Part shown: positions 9,163 through 17,863 of the stretch, in pieces
Layout of the letters: every line of letters starts with the position of its first letter
Numbering within the stretch: position 1 is the stretch's first letter
DNA from: Flavobacterium sp. CG_23.5
GTDB taxonomy: Bacteria; Bacteroidota; Bacteroidia; Flavobacteriales; Flavobacteriaceae
Direction of reading: 5' to 3'
Length of the DNA stretch: 64,000 bases
Assembly: GCF_017875765.1 (NCBI RefSeq)
Contig: NZ_JAGGNA010000001.1
Location: 643,001 to 707,000, forward strand
The notes under the pieces: model-generated
Seen by the model: the letters and a program-made list of their open reading frames with translations, nothing else
What the model was told of the DNA's origin: nothing
Database searches by the model: none
Position numbers and translations under genes: made by a program

Positions 9163-10113
9163 CTAATCGTTATTTTCAATCATTTTATAAGCATCAATAA
9201 CTTTCTTAACTAATCGATGTCTTACGATGTCTTTATCATCAAGATATATGATTCCAATTCCCTCCACATCTTTCAAAACCAATAATGCTTCTTTAAGTCC
9301 GGAAATTGTTCTTCTTGGCAAATCGACTTGTCCTGGATCTCCCGTAATCATAAATTTGGCGCTTTTTCCCATACGAGTCAGAAACATTTTCATTTGCGAA
9401 TGCGTCGTGTTTTGAGCTTCATCCAAAATAACAAATGCATCATCCAATGTTCTCCCTCGCATAAATGCCAAAGGTGCAATCTGGATAATTCCTTTTAATA
9501 TGTAATCTTCCAGTTTTTCGTTGGGTAACATATCACGTAATGCATCGTATAAAGGTTGCATATACGGATCCAGTTTTTCCTTCATATCACCAGGTAAAAA
9601 ACCGAGATTTTCCCCCGCTTCCACGGCTGGTCTTGTCAATATAATACGCTTGACCTGCTTTTCTTTGAGCGCTTTAATAGCCATGGCTACACCAGTATAC
9701 GTTTTTCCCGTTCCAGCCGGTCCAACGGCAAAAACCATATCATTTTTAAACATGGTATCTACCAGCAATTGCTGATTAGCCGTCATAGGTTTTATGATTT
9801 TACCCCCTACTCCATGTACTAATATTTTGTCTTGTCCTTGAAATTTTCTTTCTTCTTGCACATCACCAAGAATGACACGCTCTATTACATTATTATCAAT
9901 TGTATTGTATCTGGTAAAATGTAACATCAACCGCTGAAATCGTTTCTCGAACTCGTCCAAAACTTCCTTTTCACCAAAAGCTTTTATTGTTGTTCCTCTG
10001 GCAACAATTTTTAATTTTGGATAATATTTTTTAATTGTTTCAAGATGAGTGTCTTGAGCACCCCAAAATTCTTTTGGAGCGATGTCTATGAGCTCGATTA
10101 TCCTTTCGTTCAA
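9163..10113 (-). CDS. phoH: PhoH family ATPase
   Basis: PhoH-like proteins are cytoplasmic P-loop ATPases linked to RNA metabolism; the biochemical role is poorly defined. In this 316-residue protein an N-terminal KH-like region (about 1-90) precedes the ATPase domain. Walker A GPAGTGKT is at 131-138, Walker B VILDEAQN at 228-235, and TRPAVEAGENLGFLPGD (160-176) and TGDPGQVDLP are PhoH signatures. It is followed by a strong terminator. The gene for the unknown secreted protein precedes it by 17 bases, so the two may be cotranscribed. Confidence 0.95.
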   Translation of the reverse strand: MNERIIELIDIAPKEFWGAQDTHLETIKKYYPKLKIVARGTTIKAFGEKEVLDEFEKRFQRLMLHFTRYNTIDNNVIERVILGDVQEERKFQGQDKILVHGVGGKIIKPMTANQQLLVDTMFKNDMVFAVGPAGTGKTYTGVAMAIKALKEKQVKRIILTRPAVEAGENLGFLPGDMKEKLDPYMQPLYDALRDMLPNEKLEDYILKGIIQIAPLAFMRGRTLDDAFVILDEAQNTTHSQMKMFLTRMGKSAKFMITGDPGQVDLPRRTISGLKEALLVLKDVEGIGIIYLDDKDIVRHRLVKKVIDAYKMIENND

Positions 10114-10130
10114 ATTAAGTAGTTTTTAGG

Positions 10131-10676
10131 TTAATTTAATGTCAATCGTAATCCAATTCCGTTTGAATTGGTAATTAAATCCAATTTTTGATTATTGCGT
10201 TGATTATCGGTAATAGTATTTTTATTGTTATATTCAATGACTACATTTTCTATTTTTTTAGAAAAACCAATTTTTATTGGAATTGCTGCTGCAAACGAAG
10301 CAAGTCCTATATAAGTTGCTAAACTGGGTTTTGATCTTCTACCACTCGTACCACTTTCACTGCCAGGTATTCCGGCTGAAATTATAGTAGAAAATCCATC
10401 CGAGAACGCATTATCAAATGCAACTCTCCCTAAATCAAATAAGACCATCCCCAATCCACTATACAACATAATATTCCCAATCGTTTTCTTTTTTCTTCCT
10501 GAGTTATAATCCACTAATAATTTTTCATTGTTTGCTAATAGCGCTCTGACTCCATCTGGTGAAATTTTATTGTTTTCAGAATCATTAATAGTACCATTTG
10601 ACTTATAAATTAGTTTCTGAGAATACGATTGTAAACTATAAAAGAAAAGAAAAAGAAAAAATAGAGGTTTAATCAT
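10131..10676 (-). CDS. Exported protein of unknown function
   Basis: I do not recognise this 181-residue protein. It has a clear signal peptide (MIKPLFFLFLFFYSLQSYSQ), so it is exported. The middle has two hydrophobic, Gly/Ala-rich stretches (IGNIMLYSGLGMVLFDLG at about 66-83 and ATYIGLASFAAAIPIKIGF at about 130-148), which could be membrane hairpins. The segment between them is Ser/Gly-rich. The C-terminus is Asn-rich and ends GLRLTLN. It lies just upstream of phoH in the same direction. It could be a small outer-membrane or periplasmic membrane-associated protein. Confidence 0.75.
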   Translation of the reverse strand: MIKPLFFLFLFFYSLQSYSQKLIYKSNGTINDSENNKISPDGVRALLANNEKLLVDYNSGRKKKTIGNIMLYSGLGMVLFDLGRVAFDNAFSDGFSTIISAGIPGSESGTSGRRSKPSLATYIGLASFAAAIPIKIGFSKKIENVVIEYNNKNTITDNQRNNQKLDLITNSNGIGLRLTLN

Positions 10677-10731
10677 GTGTTAGTTTTATATTCAATTAAA
10701 AAATTCTATTTAATTAAAGCTTAAAATACTT

Positions 10732-10739
10732 TAGCTTTG
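10732..10739 (+). promoter_or_regulatory. Promoter -7 box of the SAM hydroxide adenosyltransferase gene
   Basis: Reads TAGCTTTG (TAnnTTTG), 59 bases before the start codon. It lies in the divergent gap with the exported protein gene. Confidence 0.5.
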
Positions 10740-10797
10740 CGTTTCTCAAATTTAATAAAATTAGATTTACATAACACCAATAGTTATAAACAAATTT

Positions 10798-11625
10798 ATG
10801 TCAATAATTACCCTTACTACCGATTACGGCTTGAAAGACCACTTTGTAGGTGCGTTGAAAGGGAAGATATTATCTGAATATTCTGAAGCAACAATCATTG
10901 ATATTTCGCATGAGGTAGACCCATTCAACACTGTTGAAGCAAGTTACATCATTGGAGCGTCATTTTCGAGCTTTCCAAAAGGTACTGTTCACCTCATTGG
11001 GGTTGATATGGAATTTAATAAAGAGAACCAACATATTGTCATGCAATGGAACGATCATTATTTTATTGCGGCTGATAATGGCATTTTAAGTATGCTTTCG
11101 CAAAAAATTGTTCCTCAAAAAATAGTGGCTATTAATATCCATGACCGTTTACCAAGTGAAGCAACTGATCTTGATGTTTTCGTAAAAGTAGCCTGTCATA
11201 TTGCCAAAGGCGGTCTACTAAATGTCATTGGCAAAGAAATAAAAAGCATTAAACAAGTAACGGATTTACAAGCAGTTGTCTCCGATGATGGGAATTCATT
11301 AAAAGGCCATGTGATTTATATTGACCATTTTGGCAATGTAATTACTAATATTTCTAAAAAATATTTTATTGAAGTTGCCAAAGGTAGACCCTATGAAATT
11401 GTATTGAAAACCAAAAATATCAAAACCATTTTGCCTAATTATTCCGCGATTGCGAGTTCTGATAAATACCCAATTAAGTATTACGAAGGCGAAAAATTGG
11501 CGATTTTCAACGAAGCTGGTTTTCTTGAGATTGCCATTTTTAGAAGCAATCCTTCAAATGTTGGCTCCGCAAACAGCTTGTTAGGATTGAATTATAGAGA
11601 TGTTATAAATATAGTATTCAGGTAG
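10798..11625 (+). CDS. SAM hydroxide adenosyltransferase (DUF62 family)
   Basis: Proteins of this family hydrolyse S-adenosylmethionine to adenosine and methionine using hydroxide, and are relatives of fluorinase. The 275-residue length is normal. The opening TLTTDYGLKDHFVGALKG, the DISHEVDPFN segment and the second-domain GHVIYIDHFGNVITNI are family hallmarks; no fluorinase-type chlorine-loop insertion was seen. It is the first gene of a plus-strand run with the ABM-domain gene and gldFG. Its physiological purpose is unsettled; it could limit SAM levels or salvage it. Confidence 0.9.
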   Translation: MSIITLTTDYGLKDHFVGALKGKILSEYSEATIIDISHEVDPFNTVEASYIIGASFSSFPKGTVHLIGVDMEFNKENQHIVMQWNDHYFIAADNGILSMLSQKIVPQKIVAINIHDRLPSEATDLDVFVKVACHIAKGGLLNVIGKEIKSIKQVTDLQAVVSDDGNSLKGHVIYIDHFGNVITNISKKYFIEVAKGRPYEIVLKTKNIKTILPNYSAIASSDKYPIKYYEGEKLAIFNEAGFLEIAIFRSNPSNVGSANSLLGLNYRDVINIVFR

Positions 11626-11683
11626 CAGTGGTCAGAAATCAATTTAAAAATCATAAATCGTTAATCATAAATCATAAATAACT

Positions 11684-11980
11684 ATGTTAGTTAGAATTGT
11701 AAAATTGAGTTTTCACTTAGAGAACATTCCTGCTTTTTTAGAAAACTTCGAGTTAATGAAAGAGAAGATACGAAACGCTCCGGGAAATACTTTCCTGGAA
11801 TTGTATCAAGACAAAGACAATAAATGTATTTTCTTTACTTACAGTTATTGGGCATCCGAAGAAGATTTGGAAAATTACCGAAAATCAGAACTTTTTTATG
11901 AAGTCTGGACTTTTACCAAGAAATTATTCAACGACAAACCAGAAGCTTGGAGCGTTGACAAATTAGTAAGTTTGCAGTAA
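11684..11980 (+). CDS. Antibiotic biosynthesis monooxygenase-domain (YgiN-like) protein
   Basis: This 98-residue protein has the compact ferredoxin-like fold of ABM-domain proteins. The pattern MLVRIVKLSFHLENIPAFLENFE, PGNTFLELYQDKDNKCIFFTYSYWASEEDLENYRKSELF and a final hydrophobic segment match dimeric YgiN-like quinol monooxygenases and heme-degrading relatives. It has no obvious catalytic metal motif. It follows the SAM hydroxide adenosyltransferase by 58 bases; that gap holds short direct repeats of ATCATAA (about 11647-11677). Function inferred from fold only. Confidence 0.8.
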   Translation: MLVRIVKLSFHLENIPAFLENFELMKEKIRNAPGNTFLELYQDKDNKCIFFTYSYWASEEDLENYRKSELFYEVWTFTKKLFNDKPEAWSVDKLVSLQ

Positions 11981-12011
11981 TTTAAAAATATATAAATAAT
12001 AAAAAGAGGAT

Positions 12012-12038
12012 GAGATTGCTTCGTTCCTCGCATTGACA
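12012..12038 (+). repeat. Half-copy of a palindromic intergenic repeat, touching the gldF start
   Basis: This stretch (GAGATTGCTTCG..., ending ATTGACA) resembles one arm of the perfect 26-base inverted repeat at 15788-15846, with several substitutions and one extra base. Elements of this kind are widespread between genes in Flavobacteriaceae. It ends two bases before the gldF ATG, so it forms the whole ribosome-binding region of that gene. Confidence 0.6.
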
Positions 12039-12040
12039 AT

Positions 12041-12766
12041 ATGAAATCAATATTATTACGAGAAATAAAATCATTTTTTGGTTCGCCAATAGGTTACTTG
12101 GTCATTGCTGTTTTTTTAATAAGCAACGGACTTTTTCTTTGGGTTTTTGAAGGCGATTACAATATATTGAATACTGGTTTTGCTGATTTAGCACCTTTTT
12201 TTACTTTGGCACCGTGGATTTTAATTTTCTTGATTCCTGCGGTAACCATGCGCAGTTTTTCTGATGAAAAGAAACAGGGAACTTTGGAATTATTATTGAC
12301 TAAACCATTAAGTATTTGGGAAATTGTAAACGGAAAATTTCTTGGGGCTCTACTATTAATTGTAATGGCGATTATTCCAACATTTATTTATGTAATAGTA
12401 ATTTCCCGTTTAGGAATGCCTGAAGGCAACATTGATATGGGAAGTACGATTGGCTCTTATTTTGGTTTATTATTTTTAATTGCGGGCTATTCTGCCATCG
12501 GAATTTTTACTTCTACGCTGTCCGAAAATCAAATCGTTGCATTTATTGTGGCGGTGTTTTTGTGTTTCTTTTTCTATTTTGGATTCGAAGGTTTATCAGC
12601 TATTGTCCCAACTATTTCAAGTTTTATTTCATCCTTAGGAATGCAAGATCATTTTAAAAGCATGAGCCGCGGAGTTCTGGACACACGGGACATACTCTAT
12701 TTTTTAAGTATCACGTTTTTCTTTCTTTCCTTGACTGTTTTTAATCTAAAATCTTTTAAATCGTAA
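12041..12766 (+). CDS. gldF: GldF, gliding-motility ABC transporter permease
   Basis: GldF is the membrane subunit of the GldAFG ABC transporter needed for gliding in Flavobacterium. This 241-residue protein has six hydrophobic spans (from LVIAVFLISNGLFLWVF at the N-terminus to ISITFFFLSLTVFNLKSF at the C-terminus) and the ABC-2 type permease segment FSDEKKQGTLELLLTKPLS at about 68-86. It overlaps gldG by one base (TAATG), showing translational coupling. The ATPase gene gldA is not in this window; in known species it is encoded elsewhere. The half-palindrome next to the start is unusual. Confidence 0.95.
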   Translation: MKSILLREIKSFFGSPIGYLVIAVFLISNGLFLWVFEGDYNILNTGFADLAPFFTLAPWILIFLIPAVTMRSFSDEKKQGTLELLLTKPLSIWEIVNGKFLGALLLIVMAIIPTFIYVIVISRLGMPEGNIDMGSTIGSYFGLLFLIAGYSAIGIFTSTLSENQIVAFIVAVFLCFFFYFGFEGLSAIVPTISSFISSLGMQDHFKSMSRGVLDTRDILYFLSITFFFLSLTVFNLKSFKS

Positions 12767-14451
12767 TGAAAATAGCCAAGAAAAATAATATAAAATCAGT
12801 TCTAATTACGATTGCTGTTTTATTGGTTCTGAATGTAATAGGAAGTTTCTTTTTTCATCGTTTTGATTTAACAAAAGATAAAAGATATACTCTTTCTGCC
12901 ACTTCTTTAAACATTATTAAACAAGTACAAAATCCTTTGTATATAAAAATATATCTGCAAGGCGATTTACCGGCTGAATTCAAACGATTACAGCAAGAAA
13001 CTACACAGTTATTGGAAGAATTTCAGGCCTATAATAAAAATATTGTTTTCGAATTCGTAGATCCATTGGAGAACAAAGACGAAAGCATGGATAACATTAA
13101 AGAGCTGTATCGAAAAGGATTAACTCCAATAAATATTACCGTTGATGACAAAGGAAAACAATCACAAGCGATGGTTTTTCCTTGGGCAATCGCAGTCTAT
13201 AACAATAAAGAAGTCAATATCCCTTTATTGAAAAACAGAATGGGCGCTTCGACTACTCAAAAAGTGATTGGTTCCGTACAACATCTGGAATATTCTATTG
13301 CTGATGCTTTAAATAAAATCACGAAAGACAAGCAAAAAAAGGTGGCCGTAATTAAAGGAAACGGTGAACTTCAAGATGTATTAATGGCTAAATTTCTAAT
13401 GCAAGTACGCGAAAGTTATCATATCGGACCATTCACATTGGATTCGGTTGCCAAAAATCCTATTGGGAGTTTAGACGCTTTAGAAAAATATGATTTGGCT
13501 ATTATTGCTAAACCAACAGAAACTTTTTCGGATGCCGAAAAACAGGTTTTAGACCAATTTATTATCAACGGTGGAAAAACGTTGTGGCTTGTGGACCAAG
13601 TTGCCATAGAAATGGATAGTTTGTATAATTCCTCCGGTTCGACTTTGGCCTATCCGAGAGATTTGAATTTGAATGATTTATTTTTTAAATATGGAATCCG
13701 AATTAATCCTGATTTGATAAAAGACGAACGAGGAAGTCCGATAAAATTAGCTTCAGGTGATCAGGGAAGTGCTACTCAATTCCAAGAATTTAACTGGAAA
13801 TTTGCACCTCAGGTTTATCCAAACAGTCCACATCCAATTGTGAAAAATTTAGGCGGAATCAAATTCGATTTTGCCAATCCTATCGATACGTTAAAAAACG
13901 GAATTAAGAAAACCATTTTGTTGCAGTCTTCTCAATATTCGAAAATAATAGGTACGCCAACTGAAATTAATTTGAATAGTGTCACCGAAGAAACTTCGCC
14001 GAATGATTATTTAAATAAAGGAAATATCCCACTTTCGGTTTTGTTGGAAGGATCGTTTCATTCGATGTTTGAAAACCGAGTTTTACCCTTTGATCTAAAA
14101 ACATTTAAAGTTAAAGGAGCAGCAAACAAAATGATTGTTATTTCAGATGGAGATTTGATAAAAAACCAATTGGATAAAAACTCCCAACCGGTAGAATTAG
14201 GATACGATCAACGCTCTGGAAATTTGTACGATAATAAAGATTTTCTAATAAATTGTGTCAATTATCTCCTGGATGATAAAGGACTTATTAACATTCGAAG
14301 CAAAGATCTTGACTTGCCATTATTGGATAAAGAGAAAGTTTATGAAAACTATACTGTTACACAATTCATAACTATCGGGCTACCAATTCTTATTTTAGTG
14401 CTTTTTGGACTTCTATTTACTTTCCTTAGAAAAAGAAAATACAGCAAGTAG
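12766..14451 (+). CDS. gldG: GldG, gliding-motility ABC transporter auxiliary component
   Basis: GldG is the large, mostly periplasmic partner of GldF. The 561-residue protein has an N-terminal membrane anchor (about 12-32), a long soluble region containing the ABC-type uncharacterised transport domain (TLSATSLNIIKQVQNPLYIKIYL; KYDLAIIAKPTETFSDAEKQ; GGKTLWLVDQV), and a C-terminal membrane span (about 533-554) followed by RKRK. The gene starts on the last base of gldF. Length and organisation match GldG of Flavobacterium johnsoniae as I know it. Confidence 0.95.
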   Translation: MKIAKKNNIKSVLITIAVLLVLNVIGSFFFHRFDLTKDKRYTLSATSLNIIKQVQNPLYIKIYLQGDLPAEFKRLQQETTQLLEEFQAYNKNIVFEFVDPLENKDESMDNIKELYRKGLTPINITVDDKGKQSQAMVFPWAIAVYNNKEVNIPLLKNRMGASTTQKVIGSVQHLEYSIADALNKITKDKQKKVAVIKGNGELQDVLMAKFLMQVRESYHIGPFTLDSVAKNPIGSLDALEKYDLAIIAKPTETFSDAEKQVLDQFIINGGKTLWLVDQVAIEMDSLYNSSGSTLAYPRDLNLNDLFFKYGIRINPDLIKDERGSPIKLASGDQGSATQFQEFNWKFAPQVYPNSPHPIVKNLGGIKFDFANPIDTLKNGIKKTILLQSSQYSKIIGTPTEINLNSVTEETSPNDYLNKGNIPLSVLLEGSFHSMFENRVLPFDLKTFKVKGAANKMIVISDGDLIKNQLDKNSQPVELGYDQRSGNLYDNKDFLINCVNYLLDDKGLINIRSKDLDLPLLDKEKVYENYTVTQFITIGLPILILVLFGLLFTFLRKRKYSK

Positions 14452-14490
14452 ATGTTAATAAAAAATTTTCCATACTAAAGTACTTTACGA

Positions 14491-14498
14491 TATATTTG
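14491..14498 (+). promoter_or_regulatory. Promoter -7 box of dnaN
   Basis: Reads TATATTTG, a good match to TAnnTTTG, 59 bases before the dnaN start. It allows dnaN to be transcribed apart from gldFG. Confidence 0.55.
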
Positions 14499-14557
14499 TA
14501 AAATGTATGGTTTTTAGAAAAAATATAAAGCATACCAAAAAAAATAAAATATAACAG

Positions 14558-15676
14558 ATGAAATTTATAGTATCGAGTTCGTACTTATTGAAACAATTAC
14601 AAGTTTTAGGTAACGTTATCAACAGTAGTAATACTTTACCTATTTTAGATAACTTTCTATTTGATTTAGATCAGAATGTATTGACAGTTTCTGCATCCGA
14701 TTTAGAAACAACGATGTCAGCAGCATTAACTATAGATTCTACAAGCAAAGGAAGCGTTGCTGTTCCTGCAAAATTACTTTTGGAAATCCTAAAAACATTT
14801 CCTGAGCAGCCATTAACTTTTACAGTTGAAGAAAACAGTACGATTGAAATCAGTTCTAATTCGGGAAAATATGCTTTGGCCTACGCACCTGGCGATGAAT
14901 TTCCTAAATCAGTAAACTTAGACGATCCTTCTGTAACGCTTGTTCCTGCAGATGTTTTAGCAACAGCAATCAGCAAAACAATATTTGCTGCCGGAAACGA
15001 TGATTTACGTCCGGTGATGTCAGGTGTATTCTTTCAGTTTTCGCCACAAGGATTGACTTTTGTTGCTACTGATGCACACAAATTAGTGAAATATGCACGT
15101 ACAGATGTTGTGGCTTCTCAAGTGGCTGACTTTATTATGCCAAAGAAACCTTTGACTATCTTAAAAAATATTCTTGCTACTTCAGATGCTGAAGTAAAAA
15201 TTGAATACAACGATTCGAATGCTACGTTCTCTTTTGACAACTACATTTTAATGTGCCGTTTGATTGATGGAAAATATCCAAATTATGAAGCGGTAATCCC
15301 AAAAGAAAACCCTAATAAATTGATGATTGACCGTTCTCAATTTTTGAGCTCTGTTCGTCGTGTTGCTATTTTCTCTAACAAAACTACACACCAAATTCGT
15401 TTGAAAATCGCTGGTGCTGAATTGAATGTTTCTGCTGAAGATATTGATTATTCAAATAAAGCGGAAGAAAGATTGACTTGTGATTATCAAGGTGATGATA
15501 TGCAAATAGGATACAACTCTCGTTTTCTTACGGAGATGTTGACTAATTTGCAATCTGATATGATTATGCTTGAAATGTCTCTACCAAACAGAGCTGGAAT
15601 TCTGACTCCTGTTGATGGATTAGAAGAAGGTGAAACGGTAACGATGCTTGTGATGCCAGTAATGCTAAATAGCTAA
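14558..15676 (+). CDS. dnaN: DNA polymerase III beta subunit (sliding clamp)
   Basis: DnaN is the ring-shaped clamp that holds the replicative polymerase on DNA. The 372-residue protein shows the three repeated clamp domains: MKFIVSSSYLLKQLQVLGNVINSSNTLPILDNFLF at the start, DLRPVMSGVFF in the second domain and the third-domain end VDGLEEGETVTMLVMPVMLN. The C-terminal VMPVM motif is the typical end that shapes the peptide-binding pocket. It is not beside dnaA or gyrB here, as is usual in Bacteroidota. A strong terminator follows. Confidence 0.97.
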   Translation: MKFIVSSSYLLKQLQVLGNVINSSNTLPILDNFLFDLDQNVLTVSASDLETTMSAALTIDSTSKGSVAVPAKLLLEILKTFPEQPLTFTVEENSTIEISSNSGKYALAYAPGDEFPKSVNLDDPSVTLVPADVLATAISKTIFAAGNDDLRPVMSGVFFQFSPQGLTFVATDAHKLVKYARTDVVASQVADFIMPKKPLTILKNILATSDAEVKIEYNDSNATFSFDNYILMCRLIDGKYPNYEAVIPKENPNKLMIDRSQFLSSVRRVAIFSNKTTHQIRLKIAGAELNVSAEDIDYSNKAEERLTCDYQGDDMQIGYNSRFLTEMLTNLQSDMIMLEMSLPNRAGILTPVDGLEEGETVTMLVMPVMLNS

Positions 15677-15729
15677 CCACTATTTAGATTTAAAATACGC
15701 TATTAACCAAACCATTTTTATATTTAATA

Positions 15730-15764
15730 AACCGTCTCGTTTAATTACGAGACGGTTTTTTTTT
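15730..15764 (+). terminator. Rho-independent terminator of dnaN
   Basis: Arms AACCGTCTCGT and ACGAGACGGTT are perfectly complementary around a six-base loop (TTAATT), followed by a run of T. Confidence 0.9.
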
Positions 15765-15787
15765 ATTTTCTATACAGTACCCCTTTT

Positions 15788-15846
15788 TGTCATTCCGACG
15801 AAGGAGGAATCTCATCGTGCGAGATTCCTCCTTCGTCGGAATGACA
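15788..15846. repeat. Perfect 26-base inverted repeat (intergenic palindromic element)
   Basis: Left arm 15788-15813 and right arm 15821-15846 are exact reverse complements separated by seven bases (ATCGTGC). The arms begin TGTCATTCCGACGAAGG. It is longer and more GC-rich than a terminator and has no T-run. Similar elements are scattered between genes in Flavobacteriaceae; a half-copy is seen at 12012-12038. The rest of the gap to the MutS-like gene is plain AT-rich DNA with short TTAATACT repeats (about 15930-15960). Confidence 0.9.
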
Positions 15847-15963
15847 AACTTGGCTTATATATGTTAATCATACCAATTCTATTCCAGTAAATTAAAATGT
15901 ATTTCGGTATAAAATATGGATTCTGATTTCTTAATACTTAATTCTTCTATCTTAATACTCATA

Positions 15964-17736
15964 TCAAATCACCCCCATTTTTTTCATCAGGAAAGTGGCG
16001 CTTCTATTTTTACAAATTCCATCCCGAAGTTTATAATCAAAATGTAATTCATCATTTTGGATTTCGACTTCAAAGCATTTATTGGTCAAGATGTTTGGAT
16101 AATCATTTGTGGTCAGACAAACTTCTATATCATGCGTTGCAATGGCTCCAATAGCTTTTTTAGCAATTACTTTTTTGACTACTTCTATGGTTCCATTTCG
16201 TTTATCATCGGAATTGGTTCCTCGTAATATTTCGTCCAATAAAACAAAAGCAGGTCTGACTTCCAATTCGTCCATAATTTGTTTCAAACGCTTTATCTCG
16301 GCAAAGAAATACGATTCACTATCCGATAAGGAATCAGATAATCGCATCGAAACTAAAACCGGCAAAGGATGCACATTGGCGCTGCTGGCACAAACTGGCG
16401 AACCCATTCCTGTCAATACCATATTAATTCCCAAACTGCGAAGAAAAGTGCTTTTACCAGACATATTTGAACCTGTCAAAATCATAAAGGATTCGGGGTG
16501 AAAACTGACCTCATTCCCTACTCTAGTTTTTTCATTTAGCAAGGGATGACTTAAATTAGAAAAATCAATTTCGAAGTTGCTATTTATCACTGGAAAAGTA
16601 AATTCTGGGTTATTATAAGATAGATTTGCCAAACTATTCAGCATTTCGAATTCACCAATCACTTCCAGCCAATCTTCCAGTGCTTCGGCATGATCTTTTT
16701 TCCATTGTATTAACGCTTTTAAGACATGCAGGTTAAAGAGAAAAGTTCCATTGAATAATAATGCCGTCACAAAATTTCCAATACTGTCCATTTTTGAAAA
16801 TAAAGCAGCCAATTGTTTCAAATGAACGCTGGCATTTTCTTTTTTAAAGGTCAGTTTTTGTTGCAAATCAACTAGTTTTTTAGAATGAAAAGTTTCATTT
16901 TCGATTTTCCCAACCAGTAAACTATATTGATTGATGATTTTATCAACGTTCTCTGCATTCGCAATTTCAATTGCAATACGTTTATAAAACTTACCCATTA
17001 CGGCTAAATTAAAAACAAATAAATAAGACAAATAGGATATAAAAACAGAATTTGAGGTCACTAAATAACCAATAAAAACACCCAGAAAAAAAAGCGGTGA
17101 AAGATACGAAATCAACACAGTTACTTTAGACAAAGGCGTACTTTCAAAGGTGCTCCATTTCAACAAAGTTTCATAACTCGATTGTGTATCCTGACTTATT
17201 TTGGCGAAAGCCAAGAACTGCTGACGCCAATCTAATTTCTCCTTTAATTCTTTAATGGCATCATGATTTTTTAAGATATCTTCATTTGGCAAAAGTGTTA
17301 AAAGTTGTTTTGCCAATGTCTTTTTTCCAATGAATGTCGCTGTTCTATTTAGATTTTGAAATAAAGAATGTTCTCCAAAAATATCTAAATCATAAGCATA
17401 AGGATGATGGAAATCATTAAATTCCTGTCCGTTTCCAAAAGGGATTTTTTTCCTTTCTAAATAAGATATTTCATTTTCATTAATTTCAATCAGTGAATTA
17501 AACATTTGTTTTTGAAAAGATAATTTTGAATGAAAACGCATTAAAAAAACAAATAATCCAAAAAGCAATACTGACAAAACAATCAAAACAATTTCGCTTG
17601 TTTTTAGGTAATAATAGGTTGATATTAAAAAAAGTACAATAGAAATTAGCCTAAAGAAGCTAATGCTATTGTACTTTTTGTTGATTGTATTTAATTGAAC
17701 TAAATAATTTTCTTTTTTTGCTTTGTAAATCTCCAT
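15964..17736 (-). CDS. Membrane-anchored MutS-family ATPase
   Basis: This 590-residue protein has a MutS-type ATPase domain at its C-terminus: Walker A GSNMSGKSTF at 422-431, the SDSLSDSESYFFAEI segment and Walker B FVLLDEILRGTNS from 497, then the ATHD sensor. It lacks the N-terminal mismatch-recognition domain of true MutS. Instead it carries hydrophobic spans near the N-terminus (about 28-65) and again at about 205-250, so it is membrane-anchored. Bacteroidota have several such proteins of unknown role, so mismatch repair should not be assumed. I chose the ATG giving MEIYKAKKENY; a longer frame would begin upstream of the promoter box at 17756. Confidence 0.88.
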   Translation of the reverse strand: MEIYKAKKENYLVQLNTINKKYNSISFFRLISIVLFLISTYYYLKTSEIVLIVLSVLLFGLFVFLMRFHSKLSFQKQMFNSLIEINENEISYLERKKIPFGNGQEFNDFHHPYAYDLDIFGEHSLFQNLNRTATFIGKKTLAKQLLTLLPNEDILKNHDAIKELKEKLDWRQQFLAFAKISQDTQSSYETLLKWSTFESTPLSKVTVLISYLSPLFFLGVFIGYLVTSNSVFISYLSYLFVFNLAVMGKFYKRIAIEIANAENVDKIINQYSLLVGKIENETFHSKKLVDLQQKLTFKKENASVHLKQLAALFSKMDSIGNFVTALLFNGTFLFNLHVLKALIQWKKDHAEALEDWLEVIGEFEMLNSLANLSYNNPEFTFPVINSNFEIDFSNLSHPLLNEKTRVGNEVSFHPESFMILTGSNMSGKSTFLRSLGINMVLTGMGSPVCASSANVHPLPVLVSMRLSDSLSDSESYFFAEIKRLKQIMDELEVRPAFVLLDEILRGTNSDDKRNGTIEVVKKVIAKKAIGAIATHDIEVCLTTNDYPNILTNKCFEVEIQNDELHFDYKLRDGICKNRSATFLMKKMGVI

Positions 17737-17755
17737 TGTTATTTTTAGTGAAATA

Positions 17756-17763
17756 CAAATGTA
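17756..17763 (-). promoter_or_regulatory. Promoter -7 box of the MutS-like gene
   Basis: Reads TACATTTG on the minus strand (TAnnTTTG), 20 bases before the chosen ATG. This supports the shorter 590-residue reading. Confidence 0.5.
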
Positions 17764-17863
17764 ATGAATTTCAAAAATCAATAGTAAATTTAAAAATATC
17801 TTATTTCAGTACTAAATCTTAAATCAATCCCTAAGTATAGGGACGTTAATCTTCAATCAGAAA

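Noticed and set aside
11647..11677. Tandem ATCATAA units as a CRISPR-like or regulatory array
   Set aside because: The units are seven bases with no spacers, a common AT-rich pattern in this lineage.
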